Part shown: positions 1-7,732 of the stretch, piece by piece
How positions within the stretch are numbered: the first letter of the stretch is position 1
Layout: each line of letters begins with the position of its first letter
From: Thiopontia sp964344785
GTDB taxonomy: Bacteria > Pseudomonadota > Gammaproteobacteria > GCF-002020875
Reading direction: 5' to 3'
Assembly: GCA_964344785.1 (NCBI GenBank)
Contig: CAYFOR010000130.1
Coordinates: 1 to 7,914 of the forward strand
DNA: 7,914 nt
Program-made: the position numbers and the translations under genes
Notes under the pieces: generated by a model
Databases searched by the model: none
Told to the model about the DNA's origin: nothing
Seen by the model: the letters and a program-made list of their open reading frames with translations, nothing else

Positions 1-91
1 GTCATCAATAACCAATTGAATTTATTCGATTAAACGTTGGGACACCAGTGATATGGTTTATTATACGCACCCGCACGAGGTGAGTTGAGCC
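1..91. other. AT-rich intergenic end, possible promoter region
   Basis: This stretch lies downstream of the kinase stop codon and runs off the window. No gene is visible. It contains a near-perfect AT-rich palindrome at 21-34 (TTTATTCGATTAAA, with one mismatched pair). A minus-strand TATAAT at 65-60 has only a poor -35 match 17 bases upstream. A plus-strand pair, TTGGGA at 37-42 and TATTAT at 59-64 with a 16-base spacer, is a fair sigma-70 match but points into the antisense of the kinase gene. I see no hairpin followed by a T tract, so no terminator for the kinase gene is supported. The likeliest reading is a regulatory region for the next gene to the left, which is outside the window. Confidence 0.4.
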
Positions 92-2347
92 CTAACCGAC
101 ATCCAGCTCATTCTGAAAATGGGCAACCATCTGCAGATGCTCGATCAACACTGCCGTCATCTTCTCCCGATCGATCGGCTTCTCCAGAAAACCGTCACAA
201 CCCGCCTCATCAAAGGCCTCTCTGTGCTTGCGCATCACATTGGCGGTTACCGCAATGATGGGGGTAGCATTCCCGCTCGCCTTGATCTGCCGGGTTGCCT
301 CCACACCATCCATGTGCGGCATCTGCATGTCCATCAGAATCAGGTCAAATGACTTCGTTGCCGCCTGCTCCACCGCTTCGTGACCATCCCCAACCGTAAC
401 CACCTGTACTCCAAGCTTCTCCAACATACGCCGGATCAACAACTGAATGGCCGGTGTATCCTCGGCCAGCAGAACCTGTCCCGAGAACAGCATCATCTCG
501 CTGGATTGTTGTTCGGTGCGTCCAGCCTCACTCCATCGATCCAGCAGCTCTGTCTGTCGGTAGGGAATCAGCAACGTGAAGGTTGACCCTTTGCCATACT
601 CACTCTCGGCAACAATGGTTCCTCCCATCAACTCAGCCAGGTTGAGGGAGATAAAAAGCCCCAGCCCACTGCCGCCAAACCGTCGATTGATGGAGTCATC
701 CTCCTGTTCGAACCGCTTGAAGAGCTTTTTCATATTCTCCGGCTTGATGCCCACACCGGTATCTTCAACCGAGAACCGAATTGCCCCATCGACAACCTCC
801 GTGGTCACGGTTACCGCACCCTCCTTGGTAAACTTGATCGCATTGCCGATCAGGTTGATCAGGATCTGCTTGATACGCTGGTCATCACCCAGCAGCTCAA
901 ACGGTTCCCGGTTCTGTTGTACAAACTGCAGCACCAACCCGGCATCCTGTGCCTTGGCAGAGAGCATCCCCTGAACCTCATGTATCAATGCGGAGAACGA
1001 GTAGGGATGCTCATCCACAGAAAAATTTCCGGACTCGATCTTGGACATATCCAGCAGATCATTCACCAGTGCCAACTGGTTATGCCCCGCCAACTGTATG
1101 TACCTGAGATTCTGCTGCTGCTCCGGATCATGAATCGCACCTTTCATGATTTCGCAATACCCCAGAATGGCGGAGAGTGGGGTTCGAAGCTCGTGGCTCA
1201 TGGTGGCAAAGAAGTCATCCTTGGCCTGTCTCGCCTGTTCCACGGCAACGACAAAGCGTTGAACGGCCCGGGCCATCACCCCAATCTCATCCTTGTTGGT
1301 CAGCGCAGGGATCCCAACATCCCTGTCTCCTCGTGCCAGCCGGTGCATCGCACTGGTCATGTCGGCTACCGGCGTTGAGATCCCTCTTCCAACCAGCAGC
1401 GCCCAGAAGACACTGAACAGTACCGCGAGAACCGAAAGCACGGCCATGGAGGTGCTTGCCTGCCGCATGTTTTCTGCCGCTTCCGGCCCCAGTGTATCCT
1501 GCATCTCCTTGATCATCAGATTGAACTGGTCCAACTCTTTCGCAATGGCCGGACCGATCCGGTCCAGCCCCCCCTTGATGACCAGATTTCTCTCTGTAAT
1601 GATTCCGTAGACGGTCGTAAATACCGTGTGATACTGCTCAAACAGCGCATTGACCTCGTGAGTCATCGCAAGACGTGCAGGATTCTCCAGATGATGGATC
1701 AACAACTCCATGGTGTCGCCCATCAGGGCAAACTCCCGATTGGCACGAAGATAGGAGCCTTCATCGTTCTTGATCAGATATTTTGCAACATAGATCCTGC
1801 CCAACAGCAATCTATGCTGGGTCGCCCCTCCCCAGTAGGCCGTCTCCAGATCCGCATCCAGATAGGCGCTCTCCATGATTTCGGTCAATTTCTTCTCGAT
1901 TTGCGGGCCGACAATATCCAGTACATTCAAAACCAACTGGTTTCGTTTCGCCTGCAGTGAACTGACTTTCTTGAACAGGGAGACATAGTTCTTCATGTCC
2001 CGTTCCACCCGATTGATCAATGCGATCAGTTCAGAGCGGCTCCCCAGCTTGCGGGCCTGTTCGATCTCATGCCGTGTAGCCTGCTCAAACCGTTCCACCG
2101 CTGCAATCGTCTCATCATCGGCCCGGATCACGAAGTCCTTGACGCTGATCCGTGTCATCAACAGATTGGTCAGCACCCGACCACTCTGTACCGTTTCACG
2201 GGCCAGGGAGCGATAGTCGGTAAAATAGGCATTACTCTGATTGACCGAGTAGATTCCGGTGGCCGTGACCAGAAGCATCAGTGCCAGTACGGTACCGAAC
2301 CCCCAGTAGAGCTTGGCTGAGATCCCGATGTTGCCCAGTCGCCTCAT
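92..2347 (-). CDS. Hybrid sensor histidine kinase with C-terminal receiver domain
   Basis: Inner-membrane two-component kinase of 751 residues. Membrane helix 1 is about residues 14-35, followed by a largely helical, presumably periplasmic sensor (36-300) whose size and style recall the HBM four-helix sensors of some chemoreceptors (inference). Membrane helix 2 is about 301-320, then a HAMP linker (322-375). The HisKA H-box SHELRTPLSAILGY carries the phospho-acceptor His385. The HATPase domain has an N-box (Asn502), G1 DTGVGI (529-534), an F-box FKRFEQ and G2 GGSGLGL (558-564). The receiver domain (625-735) has acidic Glu629/Asp630, phospho-Asp673, Thr701 and Lys723, so every catalytic residue is present. 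There is no HPt domain, so output must go to an unseen partner. An in-frame GTG lies six bases earlier (2353), but it overlaps the GAGG ribosome site at 2356-2353, which sits 5 bases before the ATG at 2347; the ATG is therefore preferred. The signal sensed is unknown. It is last in the metH-led gene row. Confidence 0.93.
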   Translation of the reverse strand: MRRLGNIGISAKLYWGFGTVLALMLLVTATGIYSVNQSNAYFTDYRSLARETVQSGRVLTNLLMTRISVKDFVIRADDETIAAVERFEQATRHEIEQARKLGSRSELIALINRVERDMKNYVSLFKKVSSLQAKRNQLVLNVLDIVGPQIEKKLTEIMESAYLDADLETAYWGGATQHRLLLGRIYVAKYLIKNDEGSYLRANREFALMGDTMELLIHHLENPARLAMTHEVNALFEQYHTVFTTVYGIITERNLVIKGGLDRIGPAIAKELDQFNLMIKEMQDTLGPEAAENMRQASTSMAVLSVLAVLFSVFWALLVGRGISTPVADMTSAMHRLARGDRDVGIPALTNKDEIGVMARAVQRFVVAVEQARQAKDDFFATMSHELRTPLSAILGYCEIMKGAIHDPEQQQNLRYIQLAGHNQLALVNDLLDMSKIESGNFSVDEHPYSFSALIHEVQGMLSAKAQDAGLVLQFVQQNREPFELLGDDQRIKQILINLIGNAIKFTKEGAVTVTTEVVDGAIRFSVEDTGVGIKPENMKKLFKRFEQEDDSINRRFGGSGLGLFISLNLAELMGGTIVAESEYGKGSTFTLLIPYRQTELLDRWSEAGRTEQQSSEMMLFSGQVLLAEDTPAIQLLIRRMLEKLGVQVVTVGDGHEAVEQAATKSFDLILMDMQMPHMDGVEATRQIKASGNATPIIAVTANVMRKHREAFDEAGCDGFLEKPIDREKMTAVLIEHLQMVAHFQNELDVG

Positions 2348-2394
2348 GCGCACCTCACCGGCCAGCCCTCTATTCCCGCTACTGTACGGTGAAA

Positions 2395-2412
2395 GTGGTC
2401 ACCTTTGACCAC
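2395..2412 (-). repeat. Stem-loop over the ychJ stop codon
   Basis: A perfect 7-bp inverted repeat, GTGGTCA / TGACCAC, encloses a 4-base loop and includes the ychJ stop codon (2401-2399). An overlapping alternative stem, GGTGA / TCACC at 2388-2403, uses part of the same bases. On the minus strand the stem is followed by TTTCACC rather than a run of T, so it is not a standard intrinsic terminator. It could be a weak attenuator, an RNA-processing or stability element between ychJ and the kinase gene, or a protein-binding palindrome. Confidence 0.4.
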
Positions 2413-2890
2413 AACATTTCTTGTACTTCTTGCCTGAACCGCAAGGGCAGGGATCGTTGCGTCCCACTTTCCCCCCCTCATTCCGTACCGTTTCCGGTTT
2501 CGGCATCTCACCATCGACATATACCCAGTGGCCATCAACCCGCTCAAAACGACTCACCTCATGGGCCTGACGAATACCGCCACGGTCGCGATAGTTGGCC
2601 TTGAACTCCACAACCCCGGTTTGGTCCTCAACCCCACCCGATTCCGTCGTGATGACCTCAAGCCCCAACCAGTCAGAGTCCCTGGACCACTTTTTTGCCG
2701 CTGCCAGATCATGATCACTGCGATGGTCCGGATGAAGAGTAGTGTGGATATAGTCAATCTCGCCTACCACATAGGCACAGTAACGGGAACGCATCAACTG
2801 CTCGGCCGTAGCCGGAAACTGCTCTCCCTTGTGAAAAGGGGCACAACAGACCTCATAGGACTCACCGGAACCACATGGACATTCACTCAT
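2399..2890 (-). CDS. ychJ: YchJ family protein with two SEC-C zinc motifs
   Basis: A 163-residue protein of the YchJ/UPF0225 family. The N-terminal SEC-C motif CPCGSG...CC has Cys4, Cys6, Cys15 and Cys16. The middle region (about 28-130, with the conserved LMRSRYCAYV and DWLGLEV segments) is the YchJ-type NTF2-like domain. The C-terminal SEC-C motif, CPCGSGKKYKKCC, has Cys148, Cys150, Cys159 and Cys160, and resembles the zinc-binding tail of SecA. The E. coli protein, as I remember it, has the same layout and about 152 residues. Its cellular role is not established; SEC-C motifs bind zinc and may dock on ribosomes or other proteins. An earlier in-frame ATG at 2908 would add six residues, but E. 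coli YchJ starts with MSQLCPCGS, which matches the start chosen here. Ribosome binding is unremarkable (GAG 6 bases upstream). It is cytoplasmic and probably co-transcribed with the gene upstream. Confidence 0.93.
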   Translation of the reverse strand: MSECPCGSGESYEVCCAPFHKGEQFPATAEQLMRSRYCAYVVGEIDYIHTTLHPDHRSDHDLAAAKKWSRDSDWLGLEVITTESGGVEDQTGVVEFKANYRDRGGIRQAHEVSRFERVDGHWVYVDGEMPKPETVRNEGGKVGRNDPCPCGSGKKYKKCCGQR

Positions 2891-2950
2891 TATCTTCTCA
2901 TCCTTCATCTTCTCTCAGGCGACTTCTGGTATTTTTTTCCGGCAACCGCC

Positions 2951-3859
2951 CTATTTCTTGCCTTTCTTCTTCTCTTTTTCTTCTTCCTCATCATCAAACA
3001 GCCCTTCAAGGATCACTTCGGTCTCCTCTTCCCCAAAGATATCCACCATCTCCTTGCGCAGCTCCTTGACCTTCAGATTGGCCACGATGGCCTGGTACTC
3101 CATAATCAGTCTGCGCCAGGAGTCCCGATTACGCTCATAGAAGGCCAGCGACATGCGAAGCATCATGATATTGCGGTTGCGCGTCTGCCGCTCCTTGATC
3201 GGCATCACCCCCTCAACCCCACCGAAGTAACCGGAAGAGTACTCCCTGCGCTCCTCCTGGCTGTAGTTCTGTTTTTCAATAAAGCGCTGCATATTTCCAA
3301 CCACCTGGGAGAAGGGTGCGGCCGAACCGGCATCCTGCTGGATCTCCACCAGCGCACTGTTCACTTCCGGATCACCTACGGTGGGTGACAACGGCTCCTC
3401 CCCGCCCCATTGGCTCCCCAGCCAGGCCATCACGGTCAACACCACGCCTCCGGCCACGCCCAACATGATTGTTTTCGGGTCCTTCAGTGAAATCGAGGAT
3501 TCGCTCTCCTCTTCATCACCCTGTTCACCACGGATGTCGGGCTTCTTTTCAGTAACCGCCTCTTCCGGCTGCTGCTCACTTTGCCGGCCTGCACTTGCTG
3601 CGGCTGCCTCTCGGCGCTTGCGCTCGGAGAGTGATTCAAAACCGAGTGAACACCCCAACTTCAACAGCGCTTTGGTAAAACGCTCCGCCTCCGATTTGGA
3701 GGGATATCCCATCGGGATTTCGAATGGCAGCGACGAGCCGACCTGCTGCGCCTCACCGTGGCCCAGAACCACATTCTCTTCCAGCCAGGCAATCACCTCT
3801 GGAATCCGTTCCTTGTTGCGGAACCCATCAATCCGTACAAAATAGATTTCGTTTTCCAA
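2951..3859 (-). CDS. Unknown single-pass membrane protein with L7/L12-like N-terminus
   Basis: I do not recognise this 302-residue protein as a named family. Residues 1-77 look like a compact alpha/beta domain. The pattern of a strand, NKxxxPEVIAWLEE, a loop and PSKSEAERFTKALLKLGCSLGFE resembles the C-terminal domain of ribosomal protein L7/L12, where SKEEAE...LEEAGAKVE follows a similar order (inference from pattern only). Residues 78-125 are a charged, mostly acidic, Ala/Glu/Gln-rich linker that is probably disordered. A single hydrophobic helix spans about 131-149. Lysines before it and acidic residues after it suggest the N-terminus is inside and the C-terminus outside. Residues 160-290 are mostly predicted helix with many Arg/Glu/Met. 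The tail runs from acidic to lysine-rich (DDEEEEKEKKKGKK). The start is TTG, supported by GGGAGG seven bases upstream. The metH stop is only 15 bases away, so co-transcription and translational coupling are likely. Codon use and composition match the neighbours. Confidence 0.82.
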   Translation of the reverse strand: MENEIYFVRIDGFRNKERIPEVIAWLEENVVLGHGEAQQVGSSLPFEIPMGYPSKSEAERFTKALLKLGCSLGFESLSERKRREAAAASAGRQSEQQPEEAVTEKKPDIRGEQGDEEESESSISLKDPKTIMLGVAGGVVLTVMAWLGSQWGGEEPLSPTVGDPEVNSALVEIQQDAGSAAPFSQVVGNMQRFIEKQNYSQEERREYSSGYFGGVEGVMPIKERQTRNRNIMMLRMSLAFYERNRDSWRRLIMEYQAIVANLKVKELRKEMVDIFGEEETEVILEGLFDDEEEEKEKKKGKK

Positions 3860-3866
3860 CTGCTAT

Positions 3867-3872
3867 CCTCCC
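3867..3872 (-). promoter_or_regulatory. Strong ribosome-binding site for a TTG start
   Basis: GGGAGG on the minus strand lies 7 bases before the TTG codon at 3859-3857 and just after the metH stop codon (3877-3875). It is by far the best Shine-Dalgarno match in the window. It decides the start of the unknown membrane protein and explains how a weak TTG start could be used efficiently or be coupled to metH translation. Confidence 0.75.
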
Positions 3873-3874
3873 GA

Positions 3875-6800
3875 CTACTCCACGAGACTGTGCCCCAGCC
3901 ACTTCTCCATCTCTTCAGAATTCATCTCTTTACGCACTGCATAGTCATCCAGCTGTCCTCTATCAATCTTGCCAACCGTAAAATAGCGGGCCTGTGGATG
4001 TGCCAGATAGAGCCCACTGACCGCAGCAGCAGGTACCATCGCCTTCGATTCAGTCAACCAGATGCCGGTATTTTCCTCCACCTGCAGCAGTTTCCACAAC
4101 AGATCCTTCTCACTGTGGTCCGGTGATGCCGGATAACCGATCGCAGGTCGTATCCCCTGATACTGCTCCGCAATCAGTGCATCATTATCAAACTGCTCAT
4201 TCTCTGCGTAGCCCCACAGCTCGGTACGCACCTTCTGATGCAGCCACTCGGTCACCGCCTCGGCCAGACGATCCGCCACCGCCTTCAACATCAGCGCACT
4301 GTAGTCATCATGGTCCGCTTCAAAGGCCGCCACATGCGCATCAATGCCGATACCGGCGGTGGCGGCAAAACCACCGAAGTAGTCAAGCTTGCCGCTCTCC
4401 AGTGGGGCCACAAAATCGGCCAGCGACTCATTGTATCGTCCCTCCGGCTGTTTTCCCTGTTTGCGCAGGAAGTGGAATGTCATCACCTTCTCATTTCTGG
4501 ACTCATCAGCATAGAGTTCCACATCATCACCAACCGCATTGGCCGGATAGAGCCCAACAACCGCCTTGGCCTGCAGCCACTCCTCCTCAATGATTTGCTC
4601 CAGCATGGCGGTTGCGTCACGATACAGCCTGGTAGCCTCTTCCCCCTTTTCAGGGTCATTCAGAATCTTTGGATAGCGCCCCTTTAGCTCCCACGCATGG
4701 AAGAAGAAGGTCCAGTCGATAAAGGGGACAATCTCGCGTAGATCAATCCGATCCAGCACCGTAATACCGGGTGCTTTCGGACGGACCGGATGCCATTGAT
4801 CCCAATCCACTGTCACACGGTTCTCTCGTGCTGCCTCCAATGTCACCAGATGGGAAGCTTCCTGCCGATTGGCCCGACGTTGACGCACCTGCTCATACTC
4901 ATCACGGGTCTGCTTCAGAAAATCCGCCTTCTGGGTCTGTGAAAGCAGTGAGGTGGCCACGCCGACCGCGCGTGATGCATCGGCCACGTGGATCACTCCA
5001 TGAACATACTCCGGCTCCGCCTTCACTGCGGTATGTGCCTTGGAGGTGGTGGCTCCACCGAGCATCAGCGGAATGGTGAATCCCTGACGGGTCATCTCCC
5101 GTGCCAGATGGACCATCTCATCCAGTGATGGTGTGATCAGACCGGAGAGGCCGATAATGTCGGCACCGACCTCACGTGCCTTCTGCAGAATGGTCTCGGC
5201 CGGAACCATCACGCCAAGGTCGATCACCTCATAGTTGTTGCACTGCAGCACCACACCGACGATATTCTTGCCGATATCGTGGACATCCCCCTTGACCGTA
5301 GCCAGCACGATCCTGCCCTGACTCTCTATCGCACACTCCGCCTTCTCTTCCTGTAGATAGGGGTCGAGATAGGCGACCGACTTCTTCATCACCCGCGCCG
5401 ACTTCACCACCTGCGGCAGAAACATCTTGCCCGCACCAAACAGCTCACCGACCACGTTCATGCCATCCATCAGCGGCCCTTCGATCACCTCCAGGGTCTT
5501 GTCGAACTGCTGTCTCGCCTCTTCGGTATCCTCGTCGATATACTCGGTGATCCCCTTCACCAGTGCATGTTCCAGGCGCTTGGCCACCGGCCAGCTTCGC
5601 CACTCCAGATCCTCCTTCTTTTCCACGCCGGTCGAGCCATCTCCAAGATATTTGGGGGCCATCTCGACCAGACGCTCACCGGCATCCGGATCACGGTTGA
5701 GCACGACATCCTCCACAGCATCCCGCAACTCCTGCGGTAGATCATCGTAGACCGCCAACTGGGCCGCATTGACGATGCCCATATCCATCCCCGCCTGAAT
5801 AGCGTGGTAGAGAAATACCGCATGGATCGCCTCACGCACCGGGTTGTTGCCGCGAAACGAGAAGGAGACGTTGGAGACGCCACCGGAAACCTTGGCATGG
5901 GGCAGCGTCTGCTTGATGGTACGGGTCGCCTCGATGAAATCGACCCCGTAGTTGTTGTGCTCCTCAATGCCGGTGGCCACCGCAAAGATGTTGGGATCGA
6001 AGATGATGTCCTCGGGCGGAAAACCGATCTCATCCACCAGAATGCGGTAGGCACGGGTACAGATCTCCACCTTGCGCGCCTCGGTATCGGCCTGCCCCTG
6101 CTCATCAAAGGCCATCACGATAATGGCGGCACCGTAACGGCGGCAGAGCATGGCATGTTCACGAAAGGCCGCTTCTCCCTCCTTCATCGAGATCGAGTTG
6201 ACCACCGGCTTCCCCTGCGAGCACTGCAGCCCCGCCTCAATGATCTCCCACTTGGAGGAGTCGATCATCAGCGGCACCTTGGCAATCTCCGGCTCGGAGG
6301 CGATCAGATTGAGGAAGCGGACCATCGCCGCCTTGCCATCGAGCATCCCCTCATCCATATTGACATCGACCACCTGTGCCCCGTTCTCCACCTGGGTACG
6401 ACAGATGTCGAGCGCCTCTTCATACGCCTCATTGAGAATCAGCCGCTTGAACTTGGCCGAACCGGTCACATTGGCGCGCTCACCGACATTGACAAAGAGG
6501 GAGTCATCCCCAATGTTGAGCGGCTCCAGTCCGGAAAGACGACACTCATGTGGCAGTTGCGGCAACTTTCGTGGCGACCGACCTTCCATCGACTCGGCGA
6601 TTGCCCGAATATGGTCCGGGCTGGAGCCACAGCAACCGCCAACAATATTGAGAAAGCCGGAGTCGGCCCACTCCGCAACATGGGCCGCCATCGCCTCCGG
6701 GGTCAGATCATATTCGCCGAACTCGTTGGGTAACCCTGCATTGGGGTGTGCCGAGACATGGGTTTCACTGACCCGCGACATCTCTTCTGCATACTGTCGC

Positions 6801-7558
6801 AACATATCGGGGCCCATCGCACAGTTCAGCCCAATCGAGATCGGTTTCGCATGACGCAGGCTGTTGTAGAAGGCCTCGGTGGTCTGGCCGGAGAGGGTCC
6901 GGCCGGAGGCATCGGTGATGGTGCCGGAGATCATGACCGGCAGACGCATGCTGTGCTGCTCGAAATAGTGGTCAATCGCAAACAGCGCAGCCTTCGCATT
7001 GAGCGTATCGAAGATGGTCTCGACCAGCAGCAGATCGGCCCCGCCATGGACCAGCGCATCAACCGATTCACTGTAGTTTTCAACCAGCTCCATGAAGGTG
7101 ATGTTGCGGTGGCCGGGATCGTTGACATCGGGTGAGATCGAACAGGTACGACTGGTGGGGCCGATGACACCGGCTACGAAACGGGGCTTCTCCGGCGTGG
7201 CGTAACGGTCTGCCGCCATGCGGGCGAGACGGGCCGCCTCCAGGTTGATCTCATGGACCAGCGCCTCCATGCCGTAATCGGCCATCGAAACCCGGGTGCC
7301 ATTGAACGTGTTGGTCTCAATAATATCGGCCCCGGCTTGCAGATACTGCTCATGGATTCCACGAATAATGTCCGGTTGTGTCAGGGCAAGCAGATCATTG
7401 TTACCCTTGAGGTCGGAAGGCCAGTCGGCAAAACGTTCCCCCCGATAGTCCGACTCCTCAAGCTTGTGACGTTGAATCATGGTCCCCATTGCCCCATCGA
7501 GGATCAGAATCCTGTTTTCCATCAACGCCTTGATTTCATCTGTACGGTCGTTTGCCAT
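3875..7558 (-). CDS. metH: Cobalamin-dependent methionine synthase
   Basis: Cytoplasmic 5-methyltetrahydrofolate:homocysteine methyltransferase (EC 2.1.1.13), which forms methionine and tetrahydrofolate with cobalamin as methyl carrier. The 1227 residues equal the E. coli length as I remember it, and all four modules are present. The homocysteine domain (about 1-325) has zinc ligands Cys246, Cys309 and Cys310 (GLNCAMGP and GGCCGSSP). The pterin domain is about 350-640, with NVGERANVTGS at 357-367 and MIDSSKWE. The cobalamin cap and Rossmann domains span about 650-900, with DVHDIG at 758-763, where His760 is the axial cobalt ligand, then SGLITPS and GGATTSKAH. The reactivation domain (about 905-1227) has the AdoMet-binding Asp948 (FIDWT) and RPAIGY at 1137-1142. 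The reading frame is intact. The ATG is supported by alignment to the E. coli N-terminus, although the ribosome site is weak (GAG 7 bases upstream). It is the first gene of the minus-strand row. No known riboswitch is recognisable upstream, so control by methionine or cobalamin is not shown. Confidence 0.98.
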   Translation of the reverse strand: MANDRTDEIKALMENRILILDGAMGTMIQRHKLEESDYRGERFADWPSDLKGNNDLLALTQPDIIRGIHEQYLQAGADIIETNTFNGTRVSMADYGMEALVHEINLEAARLARMAADRYATPEKPRFVAGVIGPTSRTCSISPDVNDPGHRNITFMELVENYSESVDALVHGGADLLLVETIFDTLNAKAALFAIDHYFEQHSMRLPVMISGTITDASGRTLSGQTTEAFYNSLRHAKPISIGLNCAMGPDMLRQYAEEMSRVSETHVSAHPNAGLPNEFGEYDLTPEAMAAHVAEWADSGFLNIVGGCCGSSPDHIRAIAESMEGRSPRKLPQLPHECRLSGLEPLNIGDDSLFVNVGERANVTGSAKFKRLILNEAYEEALDICRTQVENGAQVVDVNMDEGMLDGKAAMVRFLNLIASEPEIAKVPLMIDSSKWEIIEAGLQCSQGKPVVNSISMKEGEAAFREHAMLCRRYGAAIIVMAFDEQGQADTEARKVEICTRAYRILVDEIGFPPEDIIFDPNIFAVATGIEEHNNYGVDFIEATRTIKQTLPHAKVSGGVSNVSFSFRGNNPVREAIHAVFLYHAIQAGMDMGIVNAAQLAVYDDLPQELRDAVEDVVLNRDPDAGERLVEMAPKYLGDGSTGVEKKEDLEWRSWPVAKRLEHALVKGITEYIDEDTEEARQQFDKTLEVIEGPLMDGMNVVGELFGAGKMFLPQVVKSARVMKKSVAYLDPYLQEEKAECAIESQGRIVLATVKGDVHDIGKNIVGVVLQCNNYEVIDLGVMVPAETILQKAREVGADIIGLSGLITPSLDEMVHLAREMTRQGFTIPLMLGGATTSKAHTAVKAEPEYVHGVIHVADASRAVGVATSLLSQTQKADFLKQTRDEYEQVRQRRANRQEASHLVTLEAARENRVTVDWDQWHPVRPKAPGITVLDRIDLREIVPFIDWTFFFHAWELKGRYPKILNDPEKGEEATRLYRDATAMLEQIIEEEWLQAKAVVGLYPANAVGDDVELYADESRNEKVMTFHFLRKQGKQPEGRYNESLADFVAPLESGKLDYFGGFAATAGIGIDAHVAAFEADHDDYSALMLKAVADRLAEAVTEWLHQKVRTELWGYAENEQFDNDALIAEQYQGIRPAIGYPASPDHSEKDLLWKLLQVEENTGIWLTESKAMVPAAAVSGLYLAHPQARYFTVGKIDRGQLDDYAVRKEMNSEEMEKWLGHSLVE

Positions 7559-7632
7559 TCAAAGTCTCATCAATAATATTCGTTTACAATTGATCGCTAT
7601 TCTACCTGAATCCTGTAAGGGTGCGATTCAAA

Positions 7633-7660
7633 CTGATGTGGTCATTCGGCAACCTATCAG
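7633..7660 (-). promoter_or_regulatory. Imperfect hairpin in the metH leader
   Basis: On the minus strand, CTGAT pairs with ATCAG (5 bp). Inside it, GGT pairs with ACC, extendable by two wobble pairs, around the loop CCGAA. The TGATA on its left side can instead pair with TATCA about 13 bases further upstream (7677-7673), so the two stems exclude each other. The hairpin ends 74 bases before the metH start codon. It would be part of the 5' leader only if transcription begins upstream of about 7680. Pairing is modest and could be chance. Confidence 0.3.
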
Positions 7661-7732
7661 CTCCTCGATCGTTGATAAATACCCATACAGCTACCCAAAA
7701 AGCAGGCATCAAGAATATAAACAGCCTTTCAC

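Noticed and set aside
2906..2908. Upstream ATG as the ychJ start
   Set aside because: The E. coli YchJ N-terminus begins within four residues of the first SEC-C cysteine, matching the ATG at 2890; the earlier codon remains possible but is less likely.
2932..2938. A run of seven T on the plus strand as an intrinsic terminator
   Set aside because: No stable GC-rich stem precedes it on the plus strand, and all genes here read from the minus strand, where it is a run of A.
2528..3388. A 286-codon plus-strand open frame opposite ychJ and the unknown membrane protein
   Set aside because: It is antisense to two genes with better support, has a leucine- and phenylalanine-rich composition typical of reversed Glu/Lys-rich coding sequence, and shows no recognisable domain.
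5804..6733. A 309-codon plus-strand open frame opposite metH
   Set aside because: It lies entirely within the metH gene, whose product is recognised over its full length; the open frame is a by-product of metH codon use.
7559..7620. A sigma-70 promoter with TAGAAT as -10 and TTGAAT as -35
   Set aside because: The spacer is 21 bases, too long for a normal promoter, and no better -35 lies at 16-18 bases.
7640..7672. A possible SAH riboswitch upstream of metH, prompted by CGAGGAGC on the minus strand
   Set aside because: The known class needs a matching CTCG-type strand and further conserved loops downstream; neither is present, so the short match is taken as chance.
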